In this document: piece by piece, positions 22,901 to 35,276 of the stretch
Numbering within the stretch: position 1 is the stretch's first letter
Layout of the letters: the number at the start of each line of letters is the position of its first letter
NCBI GenBank assembly: GCA_027886175.1
Contig: JAJNNQ010000027.1
Span: 4,106,001 to 4,170,000 of the forward strand
DNA: 64,000 nucleotides
Reading direction: 5' to 3'
From: Phylloscopus collybita
Lineage: Eukaryota; Chordata; Aves; Passeriformes; Phylloscopidae
The notes under the pieces: generated by a model
The model's input: the letters and a program-made list of their open reading frames with translations, nothing else
Databases searched by the model: none
What the model was told of the DNA's origin: nothing
Translations under genes and position numbers: made by a program

Positions 22901-25784
22901 AGCCCATGCATCACTCCCAAACTGCTCCACTGCTACCACAGAACACATTTTCCCTTGACAGCTGGAATTAGGTCTGATGATGTGTAAGGAGGAAGCCTTT
23001 ACATCACTGGGAGAGCAGGATGGTGTGAATCTCCTCATGTTTCCATGGCTCTGAGCCAGTGCTTTCTCCTTCCACTGCCTCCCCAGCAGCTAAAGCCTTT
23101 AAACACCATTATTGCTATGCCACATATTCACTGTTTGCTGCAGAAAAGAGTCATCCAGGCAAGGTCGTGGCTCACCAAGGAGTGTTTACATTTTTAAAAT
23201 AGAGATGGGCACAACAGAAGATTTCTGCAGTGAGAGAAAACGTCCACTTCAGTCCAACACTTGTTAGGCTTTGCTGAGGGGTAACACTCTGTTCAAGGCT
23301 GTGTTCTGCTGTTAAAGTGAAGGACACTGGAGCTATCTACAGAGACATTTGTGATGGCATTAAATTGGTGAAAAAAAACCCCAAACACAAAACCCCTTTC
23401 TCTTGGAGAGTGAAAATGAAGAGAAGAAAGCAATGAATTTTTGTATTAGTTTAAAATACAAGTGGCAGACACCCTCGTTTTCAGCAGTGGCTGAGCCAGA
23501 GAAGATTCATGAAGGAAAAATAAATGCAATGAAGGAAACCAACACTCCTCTCAGTTCTCATTAAGGAGACCTTTTATCCCAGTTCAAAATAATGAACAAT
23601 TATTTTTATTTTCCCTCCTGCAAATTACATAAATACTGAAATCCCACTGGATTACTGCTACTGAGACTGTTCCCTTTCTTGTGAGTTTATTTATTCTGCA
23701 GACACAGGTGCAACATCCACCTGGCCATGAGGCAGCAGCCAGCAGAACAGAGCCATGGTAAAGGCTGGGTGAGCTCAGCTCTGTGTTTAGGGGTGTAACT
23801 CCTCAGTTTGGGCAGCAACACTGGCCCCACTGTGGCTGGTAAAACATTTAATAACCTTGCCACCTGCCACAACTAACTGAACCAGATGCTTTCTCCAGAC
23901 AGGAGCATGACTTAGAACACCAAAATATATGAGAAACACATCCTTGCCTTCCATAAGTCTCTATGAGCAGAATCAGTCACTAGTAGGCATTTTTTCTTTT
24001 CCTAATGCTTTAGCAGTATCAGGAAATATTTTATGTGTACATGCAACCATTGCCAGCAGTGGCTCTGCTAAAGTTATCCCACGTGCAGAAAGGCATCACT
24101 TCACCTTAATTCATGGACAAACACAACTTATTTCTCATTCTTTTCACTGTAGTGAAGGTGATGTCCTCAGACCTGGGATTTTGATATTCTTGCCCAAGGT
24201 CAGTTACCAGTGCAGGGTGCAAATCTGCCTCAGGGAATTTAAAATCTTCATTATCCTTTGCACAATTAACACAGTAAACCTTTTGCTAAGGAAAGAAAGT
24301 AGTAGCAGTTAACACTTATCCTTAAATCTTTGCAGGAACACTTATTCTCTAAAATTTCATATTTCTTGTAACCTCCAGGTAATGTAAAAAGGGCAAGTTT
24401 CCTTCTAGAATTTAGTTATCTCTATTGTAAAGAAAAGAAATCCAATGGCAATTCTATGTAGAGTTTGAGAAAATGTGAGATAATTTGTTTTTAAGACATC
24501 CAAGAAGAAGCTTTAACTACTTTAAACACACACCTCTCTTTCAAACATAATTGGGATGAGGTTCTGCCACTTTTTTTTTTCAATAACACACATTTTAATT
24601 GAAACTTATTTCTTCTTCAAAAGCAAATGTAACTGTAAAGTTTCAGTTCCCATATAGTTCTACAAGGCAAAGATAGGGCTTCTCTAAAGCTCTTCTCCCA
24701 CATGATTCAGGCACTGAAAACCTTTCATGAAAGGCACACCCAGGTTGTTTATATGAAATTCTGGATAAAATTATACCTTTATTTCAGCAGCTTTGACATC
24801 TAGCCCTAAGTATCAGATCCACACTGCTTTGGACTGTGCTGGATCAGGAACAGTTAATTTGAAGCTGTACTGATGTCAATGAAAATTCTTCATTTTTCAC
24901 AATTCAAAATGAACCGTTTTGAATGGACAGGAACTCATCCAGCCACAGCACGAATTGCATAGCTCTATTCATGTTCCATTCTAAAAGATTTCCCTGACCT
25001 ACCACAATTAAAAAGTTTCCACTTGCCAAACATTATGTAGATATTCTTCTTGGAAGGGTGATTTGAAGCACACTTGACTCTTGCTGTATAAAATAAAATG
25101 AAGAAGTCCACATAGAAATAACCCCATGGCTACATTTTATTGCAGTCAGTCAGAAGACAATCAGAGAAAAACATATTTGTCTTTTTCTACACTTCCAATA
25201 ATAAAAACAACCTTCGTATGAGGCCTGCAATTAACCTTTTTGTGTTATTGCAATTTGCTGAAAATCAGAAAAACTGAAACATTAAACTCAGCTTAAAAAC
25301 GTTCTTGCTTATGTAAAAGGAAACGCATCATACAGCATCAGACATTTCATTATAGTAATATTTTCCTTCTTTTTCTCTTTGGATCTTTGCCCTTCTGTAA
25401 TTACACAACATTAATTCCTCCTCAAACGAAAAGCCAGCTGTTTGCAGGCTCTGAGCTCAGACTGATCTGCTGCTAAAAGCAGCAGCATTAGCTTTCAAGT
25501 CCAGCATTAGCTACTAATGGGTGTCTTCCTTCCATTAACCTGGATACAGGTAGCACTCCCAAAAGGAGCTGTCAGCCATGAATTATATTTTTATAGTGAA
25601 GATGAACTGTAAGACCGTGGTCAGGGTCTGGACACATTCTCAAACATTAAATACACAAGCAGGTGAGATTTGGCTTAGTTTTGTTTTGTTGCAAACCAAT
25701 TCTGGAACAGCTAAACCGCTGCTTCCATGAATTAATTCAATTCTTTTATTACTATGAAAGCTAATTTGTAAACCCTGTTTTTCA
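19931..25784. other. Mostly unique DNA, no gene seen
   Basis: No supported gene, RNA or element. Frames of 135 codons at 20229-20636 and 119 codons at 22173-22532 have no domain and no exon context. The first is overlapped by minus-strand frames of similar length, so both are taken as chance. Small A-rich runs with CCCC (for example near 22090 and 23375) are simple sequence. Confidence 0.55.
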
Positions 25785-26288
25785 TTAAAGCAGTGGTGAG
25801 GAGGGGGGACCCAGAGCACTGAGACTACATCCAGCCACTGTACACTGGGAGCTGCTCTCCAGGGCTGTCTCAAAGGCAGAATTCCCCTTGTCTGTCCCCT
25901 GTGTGTGGGAGCACTGGGAGGGGGTCCCAGGGCTCTGCTCTTGACATCCTGCAGCAGAAGCCTGAGGTACAGCTGAAATTTGGTCCTTTTCCTCAGACAT
26001 GCTTATGTCACCTATTCCCTGGAGGGTCTGGGTTGTCAGACACTCCATCCTTTCCAGAAGGGAGCAGTGGGAGCAACCCCTGCAGGTGCCTCCTCCAGGG
26101 AATCTGGCACAAACTGATTTGTGGGCAGAAGGGCACCAGAACTTTGTCCAGAGATAAAATAAAGGCTTGGGGCCAAGCCCAAACACCACACAAGTATTAA
26201 CTGGCTGTTCAGGCCTGGCAGGAATGCAGCCAACAAATCTCAAGCAGAAGCCAAACTTCTCCACCAAACCACAACAAAAGAACTTCAT
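25785..26288. other. GC-richer segment with the window's longest open frame (probably not coding)
   Basis: A minus-strand frame is open for 167 codons across this segment, while plus-strand and other minus frames are also open (99, 66 and 61 codons). Local GC enrichment lowers stop-codon frequency in every frame, which explains this. The translation has scattered Cys, Ser and Gln but no signal peptide, repeat or domain that I know. A plus-strand AATAAA lies at 26158-26163, so a non-coding transcript end is possible but unsupported. Confidence 0.35.
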
Positions 26289-29200
26289 TTTCCTTCAGTG
26301 CTTTCCCCATGTCTATTAAAATGGAATGTCATTTAAAAAGGGGAAATGACATTTCCACTATCCATTCTCTAGACCTTTCTGAAGTTGTGATGTATGAAAC
26401 ACCACATTAATATCACAGACTCTGTTGATGGCAGCTTTTTAATGCTATTCCAAGAGGCTGTTTCTGCTGCGTCTACAAATACAAAAGAATGCTTCAGAAA
26501 GAATAGAAATATAAGGAAATACTAAAAATTGAATTGTAGTGGATCAAGATTAGACTAGCGCTTCTATTCCCTTTGGATACATTTGTAACATTTAATCTAA
26601 CCATCATTCAGCAGTAGATACAATTCCAGACTACATCAAAGCAACTAAAATACTGCTTTGATGGTTTAATAGTAGCTGGCAGTGTAATGACAGGTGGCCA
26701 GAACCACAACCTAATTTGAAACAAGCTGCAAGGATGGTTGAAGACACAGCTCTGAATTCTGTGAAGCGTATTTCTTTGAATATTTCTTTGAATAAAGTGA
26801 GAAAATCAGTCGAGATCAGAGCACAGTAAATTTTGAGTGCTGTGCTTGCTATTCCTTCCTCATTGGTGCTGCCTCAGGATCCTGCTGCAGTGAGTGCACC
26901 ATTCAACAGCAGCAATGCTGCTGCTTGCTCAGGACTCTTTTTAGTACTCTTGGTACTATTTTTGTGTTAATTTAAGGGGATGAACAAAAATTCTTGTTGT
27001 AGGTGTTCTACAGCACATCACACAATTGCTTTAGCAAAAGGGCAGGGTCTCTTGGGATAAACAGAGCACCATCATCTGCTTGTGGCTTTCATTGCCATGC
27101 CCTCAGCATTGGGCTTCTGCTAGGAAACATCCCAAGCACCCTTTTTCCTGAGAATTCATGAAAATGCATTTTCTGCAGTTACTTTTTAGTCTGACTTCTA
27201 AAGTAAGCCTGCTTTGGAAATTCTTCTCCAGCAAAACCTGTTACCTTAACTGTAAGACTGCCAAAACAGGAGAAGATTAATTACATGAGCTAGAAGCTAA
27301 AACTACAAGGTACAACAAAAAAAATCACTCATCTGCTTCAAAGTTTCACAGTAGAAGAGGCTTTCAAAATATTATGGGTTAGTTAGATGAGGAACTACCT
27401 GGGGTTTTTTGCATGCAGAAAGAGTGTAAATAGTTTCTAAGCTTCATCACAACAAAGAACCATTAGGTAGTAAAGACATCACTCAGATATTCAGAGGGGC
27501 AGAATTTAACACTGTGCTATGCAAAGGAGGCTCTGAAGTCACCAGAGGTCTTTCATGATTCTTCGTGCAGCACTCAGAGCAGCTTTATTTTCACCAGGAA
27601 AAGATATTCCCCCTTCACTAATAGTAGCAAAATATACTTACCTTTCAAAATATTATCTGTAAGTCTTTAAAAGACACCTGCTTTGAAATTCAGCAGGTTT
27701 CTTCAGGGAAATGGTGTAAAACAGAACAGATTAAAAGGCCCTTTCATGAAGCAATGAATTAGAGCTACTTGTTATCAAAATTCTCTGAGCATTCACGTAG
27801 CAGAGAAAAAAATTGCCAAGATTAATTGGTAGAGACAAAAACTGGTCTTAAAAACCCTGTAAGCTGAAGTGAATCAGGAAATCAATTTCTTACACATGTT
27901 TTATCAAAACAACAGGATATTTGTAGAAATAAACTGGAAAGAATACATTATCTTGGAAGGTTAGGCTTCTTGGCTGGAAAAATTTGCTGGGTGTTATCAT
28001 CAACTGTAAAAGGTGTTTTTAAATAAAAATAACTGCCCAGCAACCCTTTGGTATTTACTGCAAGTCAATTTACAAAGTCATGACATGGAAATAAAGCTTA
28101 AAGTTCAGTTAAATGAGTTGTCCCTAAAATTGCTGTAAAAATTAATGACTGAACAATCTCTGCCCTTTTGAAGTTCCTGCATTCCTTCTATTTTGTGCAA
28201 ATTGTGACAGAAGAGACAACTTGTGAGGATCTTCACATTTTTGCTGTATACCCTGCTTCACAAGGCTTCTCCTTCATCAGACATTTTTACATTTTAACAT
28301 TCAAAAGTTCCACTATGGAGGCCAAAAAATGCAGTTTTCCCCTATAGTTTGGTTTTGAAATTGTGTGGTGTGACATTTCAGTGAAAAAAAGTATGGACTG
28401 ATCAATATAATTATATACACTAAAAAGAGTTAAATGTGTGTTACCTTAAAACCTACTTTGTTTTGAAACCTATCTTGTACTTCAAATTACTGCAAAACAT
28501 ATCACCTTTAAGTAAAACACTTTAAGCACTTTATTGCACTGTGTAATACAATTCTAAAAAAAGGGATTTACTTAAAACTCTTCAAAAATCCCAGTGGATG
28601 ACAAAGTGCACACAACAGAGGAGGTGTTGTTATGCTATGAACTACACCGCTTTCCAGCTCAGGACTTTGTGACTAATTAAGAAGGATTTAGAAGTGTAGG
28701 AGCGCCAATAACACTGCACAGGATGTGAAGGAATCAATATTTTTGTTAAGGGATCAAGTTTTTCTGTGCATATTTTCAGGTTGTTGGCAATTAATGATCT
28801 TGTTCTTGCAAGGAGCCTTCAGGATCACCTGGGAATGCTGATATTCAACTCCTGTTTTGGAGAGAACAGCCTGAACTTTCTAACCCACAGCTGGAGGACT
28901 GCACTGGACTTTGGCTGATCCTCACCTAGAATTACTTCTCACTGGACATTTCTCGGTTTGGTTCTGATGCATTGGAAGACAGGAATAAACTGAATTATCC
29001 AGACAGTGAAAAAAGGCAATTCTAACTTTCTAACTTAAAGTTGGAAACCTCAACTACTAGAATCTAATTAAGTAGTTATCACATTTAGGAAAGTTTTCAA
29101 ATCGGCAAGAAGTTATAATCCAAAGATGGATAATACATACAAAATTTCATCATGTTTTAAAAGAAGCTTCAGGAATTTTCCCCTCATCAAATATGTTTGT

Positions 29201-32200
29201 TTGTCAGCAATGAAAACACTGAAGTTCTTGCCAGGAGAATTTCTGTTTGATTTCTCCCAGATGACAGAAGCCTGCATGCTGAGTGATTTAGTGACACCAT
29301 TCTGTGCTACCACACAAATGGCTGTGGGGGTGTCAAACATCTTGCTGACATTTCTGCTGGTTTTCCTTGACCCTAAACCAAAAGAAAACAAAGGATTTGA
29401 TAACTGGAAGTCTTGTTCCACTAAAACTCAAGTGGTGCCATCCTCCCACAGCCAATGATTGTCCCAACACAGTTTCCACACAGCTGGAATTGCAGCTCCA
29501 AAGGAACCCAACAATTTGGCAATCCCAGCCACCACCAGGAGTTCACCACATGCAGCAGAGATCTTTAAACACCTGATAAACTTGCATTCTGTTTTATGTT
29601 CCATCTTCAAAGACTGCCACCACAGACCTGTGGAAACCTTGGGCTTCACTTAAACTCTGGAGAACAGGATAAATGTTCAAGCCACATTTTTGATCTTTTC
29701 AAGTGCTTTGCTCAAGAACACTCAGAACTATGGGTGAATCACAGGGGTTCTGACAGGAACTGCAGAAGTTTAATTGTTACTTAAAATGACCAATTAAAAC
29801 AAAGCAGTTTCCTGAAGCCTTTTTTTTTTTTCTCCTGTACAGACAGAATTAGAGTTAATTATGTCATGTGCCCTCATTTTCAACCTCAGGACCATAACCT
29901 GGGTCCCAACCCGTTATCTTCTGAGATAACTTCTAACAGAGACATCACTCCAAAGTGAAGCAGGAAATGATGATTTAAAATGTACAACCTCATTTTACTG
30001 ACAGGTACTTTGTGCCAACCTTACACTTCTCAGAAAAGCACCCCAAAACAAACCCCAAGAACCTTGAAACACTAGTTATATATTCTTTGCTTAATTTTCA
30101 AGAACAATTAGCAGGTTACCCTTTGTTTTGATTTCTTTCTTGAAACCTAATTATTCCATATGTCCTTTCACATTTTGTCTGATTTGCAATTGTATTTCTC
30201 ATTATCATTTTGTGAGGATATGCTGCTATTTCCTCCGGTTTCATTCTCTCTTTTATGTTTCACTTGTACAAAATTAATTACATTGTACCTTCAAGCATAA
30301 TTTTAACAGTGTCTCCGTTGCACTGTGTCTGCCTTTAATTAATGCTCTTCTAATGTAGGTTTTAGAGCCAAATGGTGCAATATTCTGAGCATCAAAGAAA
30401 CAAAAGATCTAACAAAGCTGAAATGAAAGAACTAGACAAAGCAGCAGACAATGTATTCTCATTTGAAAAATGTCACTTCAATTTTATTTCAGATAGTAGA
30501 ACCAAAGAAGATTGTTTCTACTTTTTCCACATTCATCACTAAACTTTGTGGTAAGGCTCCCTCGAATCTGGGACTAAATCTGTAACTTATGAAATGAGAT
30601 TAATTTCTCAATTGTCTGCCTATCCGTTACAACTCTCTAATCCACATCCCTCTGGCAGGATTTATTTTTTTGTTTTAAAGACCCAGCAAGTCTTGGAACT
30701 CCCCCATCAAACACGATGTTCATGTGCTCTCCCCCCCAAAACTGAGGGAAATTACACTCTAATTCTCTCTTGGCTGTTAATTCAAGAGGGCAATGGGAAA
30801 GGAACATTCCATGGATTGGCCTATATACCCTTTTTTTTAGAAATGCAGTGTTTGCTCACCATTGATCTAATACTTATTCAATCAAGCTCAAGGAACTTGA
30901 GCTACCACAGACACTGAGGTAATAATTGTAGTTATGCAGGGCTCTGGGTGTTTTAGACTCATTCTGATCTTTGAGTTTCAGGGACTTCAAAGCAAAGCCT
31001 TGGGTGTTTCCTATTAGGCATGAAATAGATTTTACTGAGGTCAGGAGTTTTCTTATCACATTAAGTTTTCAAAGTTAATTTTCAATATGTAGCAATTATG
31101 AACAAAATGGGGCTTTTAAAACTTTCTGATCATAAAAGCCAATTTTTCAGCTGTATACAGCTATTTACTTAAGTGGACTGAGCTAAGTTTCAGGATCTGA
31201 AGTGCACTTTCAGTTAGATATTTAGATAAAAATGAAAATAGAATGAACTAAAAATTATTATCTTTCACAGTTGCAGAACCTATTGAGCAGCAATGCTTGT
31301 GTGTACATACATGTGTCTATAGATATATATCACAGTGATTTTATTATGCACAAAGGTGGTGCCTGGTTTTCAATAAGACCATTTTCTGGGCCATAAGAAG
31401 CAGAGCATTTGTGAAGGACATCATTATAGGTAATTAAAGCATTAGGGATTTAGTTCTGTTAGATGGAGGCGCTCAGATTTAAAACAGAAGTACGTAACTC
31501 AATTTGGGGATTTACTCTGTGAGCTAAAGGGGTCAAGTTAAAATTGTTTTCACTTAAAAAGGAGGGCGTTTGTCTGAGGACTATTGCAATGGGATGGATT
31601 TTTAATGGGGACAAAGCCTGTCCAGGGATTCACATGAATGGCTATCAACTACTTTGATCAGCACTGTACCCACACATCAAAAGACATAACTAATTCCAAA
31701 CCAGTTTTGCTCATTGTTTGATAAGCACTAGTCAGTTCAAATAAAGTTTCAATCACCTGCTTACATTGATCTGAATTATACAAGAGTCACTTGAAATCTA
31801 CGTTTCTGGATTTTTATTTAATTTTACGAAGAAATGCAAGCTTTGAAGCACTGTGTGTAGAAAAGAAATAAGCTTTGTAACAAGAGGTAAAAGAAACAAA
31901 ACTAGGTGGGTCATATTTAGAGCTTAGCAAACTTGGCAATGTCTTTAAGGTGCAGGAATAATAGAGTTAGTCAAAGTTCTCCCTTTCATGGTCTTGTAAT
32001 GTCAGGAGAACAGCATTTCAAAGCATGACATTACACGGGCTCATTCTTTTCAAGAATACAAAAACTTTGATTTTAGAAACAAATGAAAGGAAAAAAGTGA
32101 CTCTGAAACAAAGCACTCCCCACATGTATATTTTTAGTGCCACGTGTTCAGACTAAAGGGCCATATGCCCTCACATTACTTAATGCAGGAAAAAAGGCAT

Positions 32201-32380
32201 TTCCAAACCACCTTTGAAATTTCACTTCTTAGACAGTAAACTTGAAACTGGCCAGTAGGCAGAGGCCAGAGCCACATTTTGAAACATTAAATGACTTTAA
32301 AAACTCTTTTGTATTTCAATTTTACTTTTATCCCTGAATCTTTTTCTTTGAAGGTTTAAAAATGGACCATCTTTTTTTTT
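26289..32380. other. Mostly unique AT-rich DNA, no gene seen
   Basis: No supported gene. Overlapping frames at 29113-29458 (102 codons minus, 110 codons plus) face each other and are not recognisable. A 12 bp tandem duplication (TATTTCTTTGAA) lies at 26769-26792 and a T run near 29820-29832. Positions 30120-30370 are of high complexity with CTAATTA/TTAATTAA-type sites. No LINE or LTR signature was seen. Confidence 0.55.
26769..26792. repeat. Tandem duplication TATTTCTTTGAA, two copies
   Basis: Two adjacent identical 12-mers at 26769-26780 and 26781-26792. Confidence 0.85.
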
Positions 32381-32720
32381 TTCTCCTGCAGCTTCGTTCT
32401 AAATCCTAAAGGGGCACTTTCCATGCAGTCAAAAATACAAAGTTCAAAACGTTCAGAGAAAATAAAGATTGAATTTAAATGGCTTGCACACATCATAGAT
32501 GTGGTTGAATCACACTCTTTTGCCTTTAACCTCTGCTAATATTTGTTCTAACAAAGGCAATAGTCGTGTTTTATCATTGTAAATCCAGAATATATTCCCT
32601 TTGCCTCGATATCATTGCAACGAGAATTTTCACATAAATGCCTTTTGTGTCTCAACAACTTCTGCTGTTTGTTGCATCAACAAATGCAACGTTCCATGGG
32701 AAGGATGGTAATTCCACCCC
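32381..32720. other. Candidate conserved non-coding segment
   Basis: High-complexity stretch with dispersed CpGs (near 32395, 32449, 32565, 32607, 32620 and 32690). It contains an AACAAAGG motif of the SOX/TCF type near 32553 and a GTTGCATCAACAAATGCAAC imperfect palindrome near 32671. No open frame of note. Inferred regulatory DNA only. Confidence 0.25.
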
Positions 32721-35254
32721 AGCTCCAGAGTGCTCACAGAGCCTCCTGTCAAAGGGAAGATAAACCCCAAAGGCTCACTTGATGCAGCACTGCTGCAGTC
32801 TGACAAAGCAGCAGGTCCCCTCGCCCTCTCTAGGAATAAATTGTGTCATAAGCACTGCTTGGTTTGTTTCTTTGCTCAGTCAGGCTCGTTCTCCACACCA
32901 GCTCAGCTTGCATTGCACCAAGTGGAGATATTTTTAAACTAATTGTTAAAGTGCTGCTGGCTTTTAGCTTTCAGCTATTTCCCAAGCTTTGCTGTTGTTT
33001 GAGCTGCAAAGTTCAGGATGCAGAAGTTCTGCCCTTCAAGTCCCATGGATGCTGGTTTCTGGAACTGCAAATCCTGCTTTGACAGAGACAGATAGAGATA
33101 CCACAGGCAGAGCTTTAGATATTTTTTTTCTGTGAATAGAATAAGAGCAGAGACAGATATTGCAGCTTTCAAAAGAAAACTGTCCAAATTTGATTCTAAT
33201 TGAATGTTGACAAGTTTAAAACAAAAAAGCCAAGTGGTTTTGCCTGAACTCAAACCTCTGCCTTTAAGAGGACTACTTCACATGTATTCAGCTTTTACAT
33301 TCTCTCACAGTGACAAAGTGCTTCCATTTCCACTCCTACAACACAACAACTTTGAGAATGCACAAAAATATTTGGACCCTCCAGCTGTAAGGGACAAAGC
33401 AAGGGATGCCAGATTCTATAGTCATTTTTACTGTTGATCACTTAGAAACTAATAATGAAGAGTGGTAATCATTTATTTCAAACCCCACCCATTTCAACTC
33501 CATAATCTTACAGTATTTCATCAGAATGCTCAATATTCATTATTTTACCATACAAATTGGTTTCCTTTTTGGTGATGCTGATAGGAAAGAAGATGTAAGG
33601 ACATTTTGAAGATACAGGGACATGTGAGAGCAGCAGCAGCAGCTGTGTGACATTATTCACTTCAGTAAATGAACCAGAGTGCACTCTTTGATGTATTACT
33701 GTGACAAGGTCACTCTGAGCACCAAGGGACAGACAGATGCTTTCTTAAGTACTTGCTGGAGTTTTTGAGAATAAAAGGACATTCTATAGCTCCCTACTTC
33801 CTTTTATTTTTTGAGTCACTGAGTCTCATCAGCAATGCAACAAGGCAACTGCCACCCAGCACGAAAGAAATCAGATTTGGGGTTCTAAAGGACCATTCTG
33901 GCAAAAATCCTAATTCAGTCTTCATGGTCAAAGATGTCCCAGTACTCCTCACACCAAAATAACTACCAGTTATTTTACCAGTGATCTGAACATCATCAGT
34001 GGTGTGGAGTATGAGTCATTTGTCACTATAAGTACTCTCTAATTTAAACTATTCAAACACTTGGACCCCCTTTTTGTCTGGCTTAAATTACATGTTCGAA
34101 ACTCAATTGTTTGGTGAAAGAGTTAAATTTGGTCAATTGTTGACTTGCTCCTAAGCAGAGATAGAAATCTGTGGTCTATGAGCTGTGTAAAACAATCATT
34201 TTTGGGTACATGATATCTATGTTAGCCAAAACATTAATGATTCTGTGAGGTAAGACATTAATTACTTGTCCATGGTGCTCATTTAATTGCATTCTCAGTT
34301 TTTCTTTTCTACTTCTTCACAGTAGCACTGTGGGCAAGCTATACCCTCCTCCACTGAACCTAATTTTATTCATATAGGTGTCTAATTCTAAAATAAGAAA
34401 ATTAATTCTTAAATTCAGCATTGAATAGTTTTCAAGTACTGAAAATGCCACAGATTTGAATCAAACTTGCCCATATAAAACATACCTGAAGGAAAACTAC
34501 TTGGAACACAAAATCTGTATTTAATGGGCTTCTGAAGGAATTTAGTTGGCAGATGTCTGTATCCCAGAAATATGCAAGGAGAGGTGCAAAATCAATAAAT
34601 CAGGTAGAGGTCTTGACATCATAGCTTGTAATCATTTTACAGGTATTACAGCCTTATGGATCTGCCTTTTAGCTACTATTCTGTGAAAAGAAAATGTTTT
34701 CATTGAGGCCCAGCTCAGAAATCAGCTTTGTCTAGTGCAGAAATGTTACCAAGAATTTCCTTTAATCAGGCACGGCATGAAAATATTTTCTTAGCCCACC
34801 TAAGTGAACTCTCCCCCCTACAGCCCCCAGGAATTCCAGCCTGCCCTGGGCTGTCTCACCCTCAGCTGGCTGCTGCAGCTCTGCTCCCACACAACTCTAA
34901 GGAAGCTGCCTGGTTTTGCACAGTGCAGCAGCACTGATTTGGCTGCCATTGACTCAGGAGTGGAGTGAGGTCAGAGGAGGGGAAGTCAGAGGATGTGGAT
35001 GGCTCTGGCCATGTTTGAACATGGGGAGAAAGAGGAAACAGAGGAGTCAGTGCTCCAGTGCAGCTGTGTGCATCCCTGTCTGCATTCCTTGCTCCCACTG
35101 ATCTGCTCTCACACGTGCACATTTCAGGCTCTGAAGTATTTCTCTACCACAGAAATACTCAAAGAGCTTCAAAACTACACCACAGCAAAATACCAAAGCT
35201 TCAATATAAGTGAAGTCACAAACTGGATAGAGCTGAATGACTTCAGCACAAACC
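32721..35254. other. Mostly unique DNA, no gene seen
   Basis: No supported gene. Positions 34790-35120 are GC-richer with short overlapping frames on both strands. A 9 bp perfect hairpin lies at 35135-35159 (listed separately). Confidence 0.55.
35135..35159. repeat. Perfect 9 bp inverted repeat
   Basis: AGTATTTCT, seven-base loop CTACCAC, AGAAATACT. No precursor-length stem surrounds it, so it is not called a microRNA. Confidence 0.85.
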
Positions 35255-35276
35255 AAAAAAAAAAAAAATATATATG
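35255..35276. repeat. A14 followed by (TA)4
   Basis: Poly-A running into alternating TA, the same arrangement as at 7473-7505. Confidence 0.9.

Noticed and set aside
25785..26288. 167-codon minus-strand open frame, the longest in the window
   Set aside because: The segment is GC-richer, so stops are rarer in all frames. Plus-strand and other minus-strand frames are open over the same bases, and no domain, signal peptide or splice context is visible.
29113..29458. Facing open frames of about 100 codons on both strands
   Set aside because: Mirror-image openness on both strands is what chance and base composition produce. Neither product is recognisable.
33312..33335. AAAGTGCTTCCATTT resembles the miR-302/miR-372 seed region
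   Set aside because: Only a seed-length resemblance, and no complementary arm forming a precursor hairpin is seen nearby.
35135..35159. 9 bp hairpin considered as a microRNA precursor or terminator
   Set aside because: The stem ends at 9 bp with no extension to precursor length. Bacterial-type terminators are not relevant in this genome.
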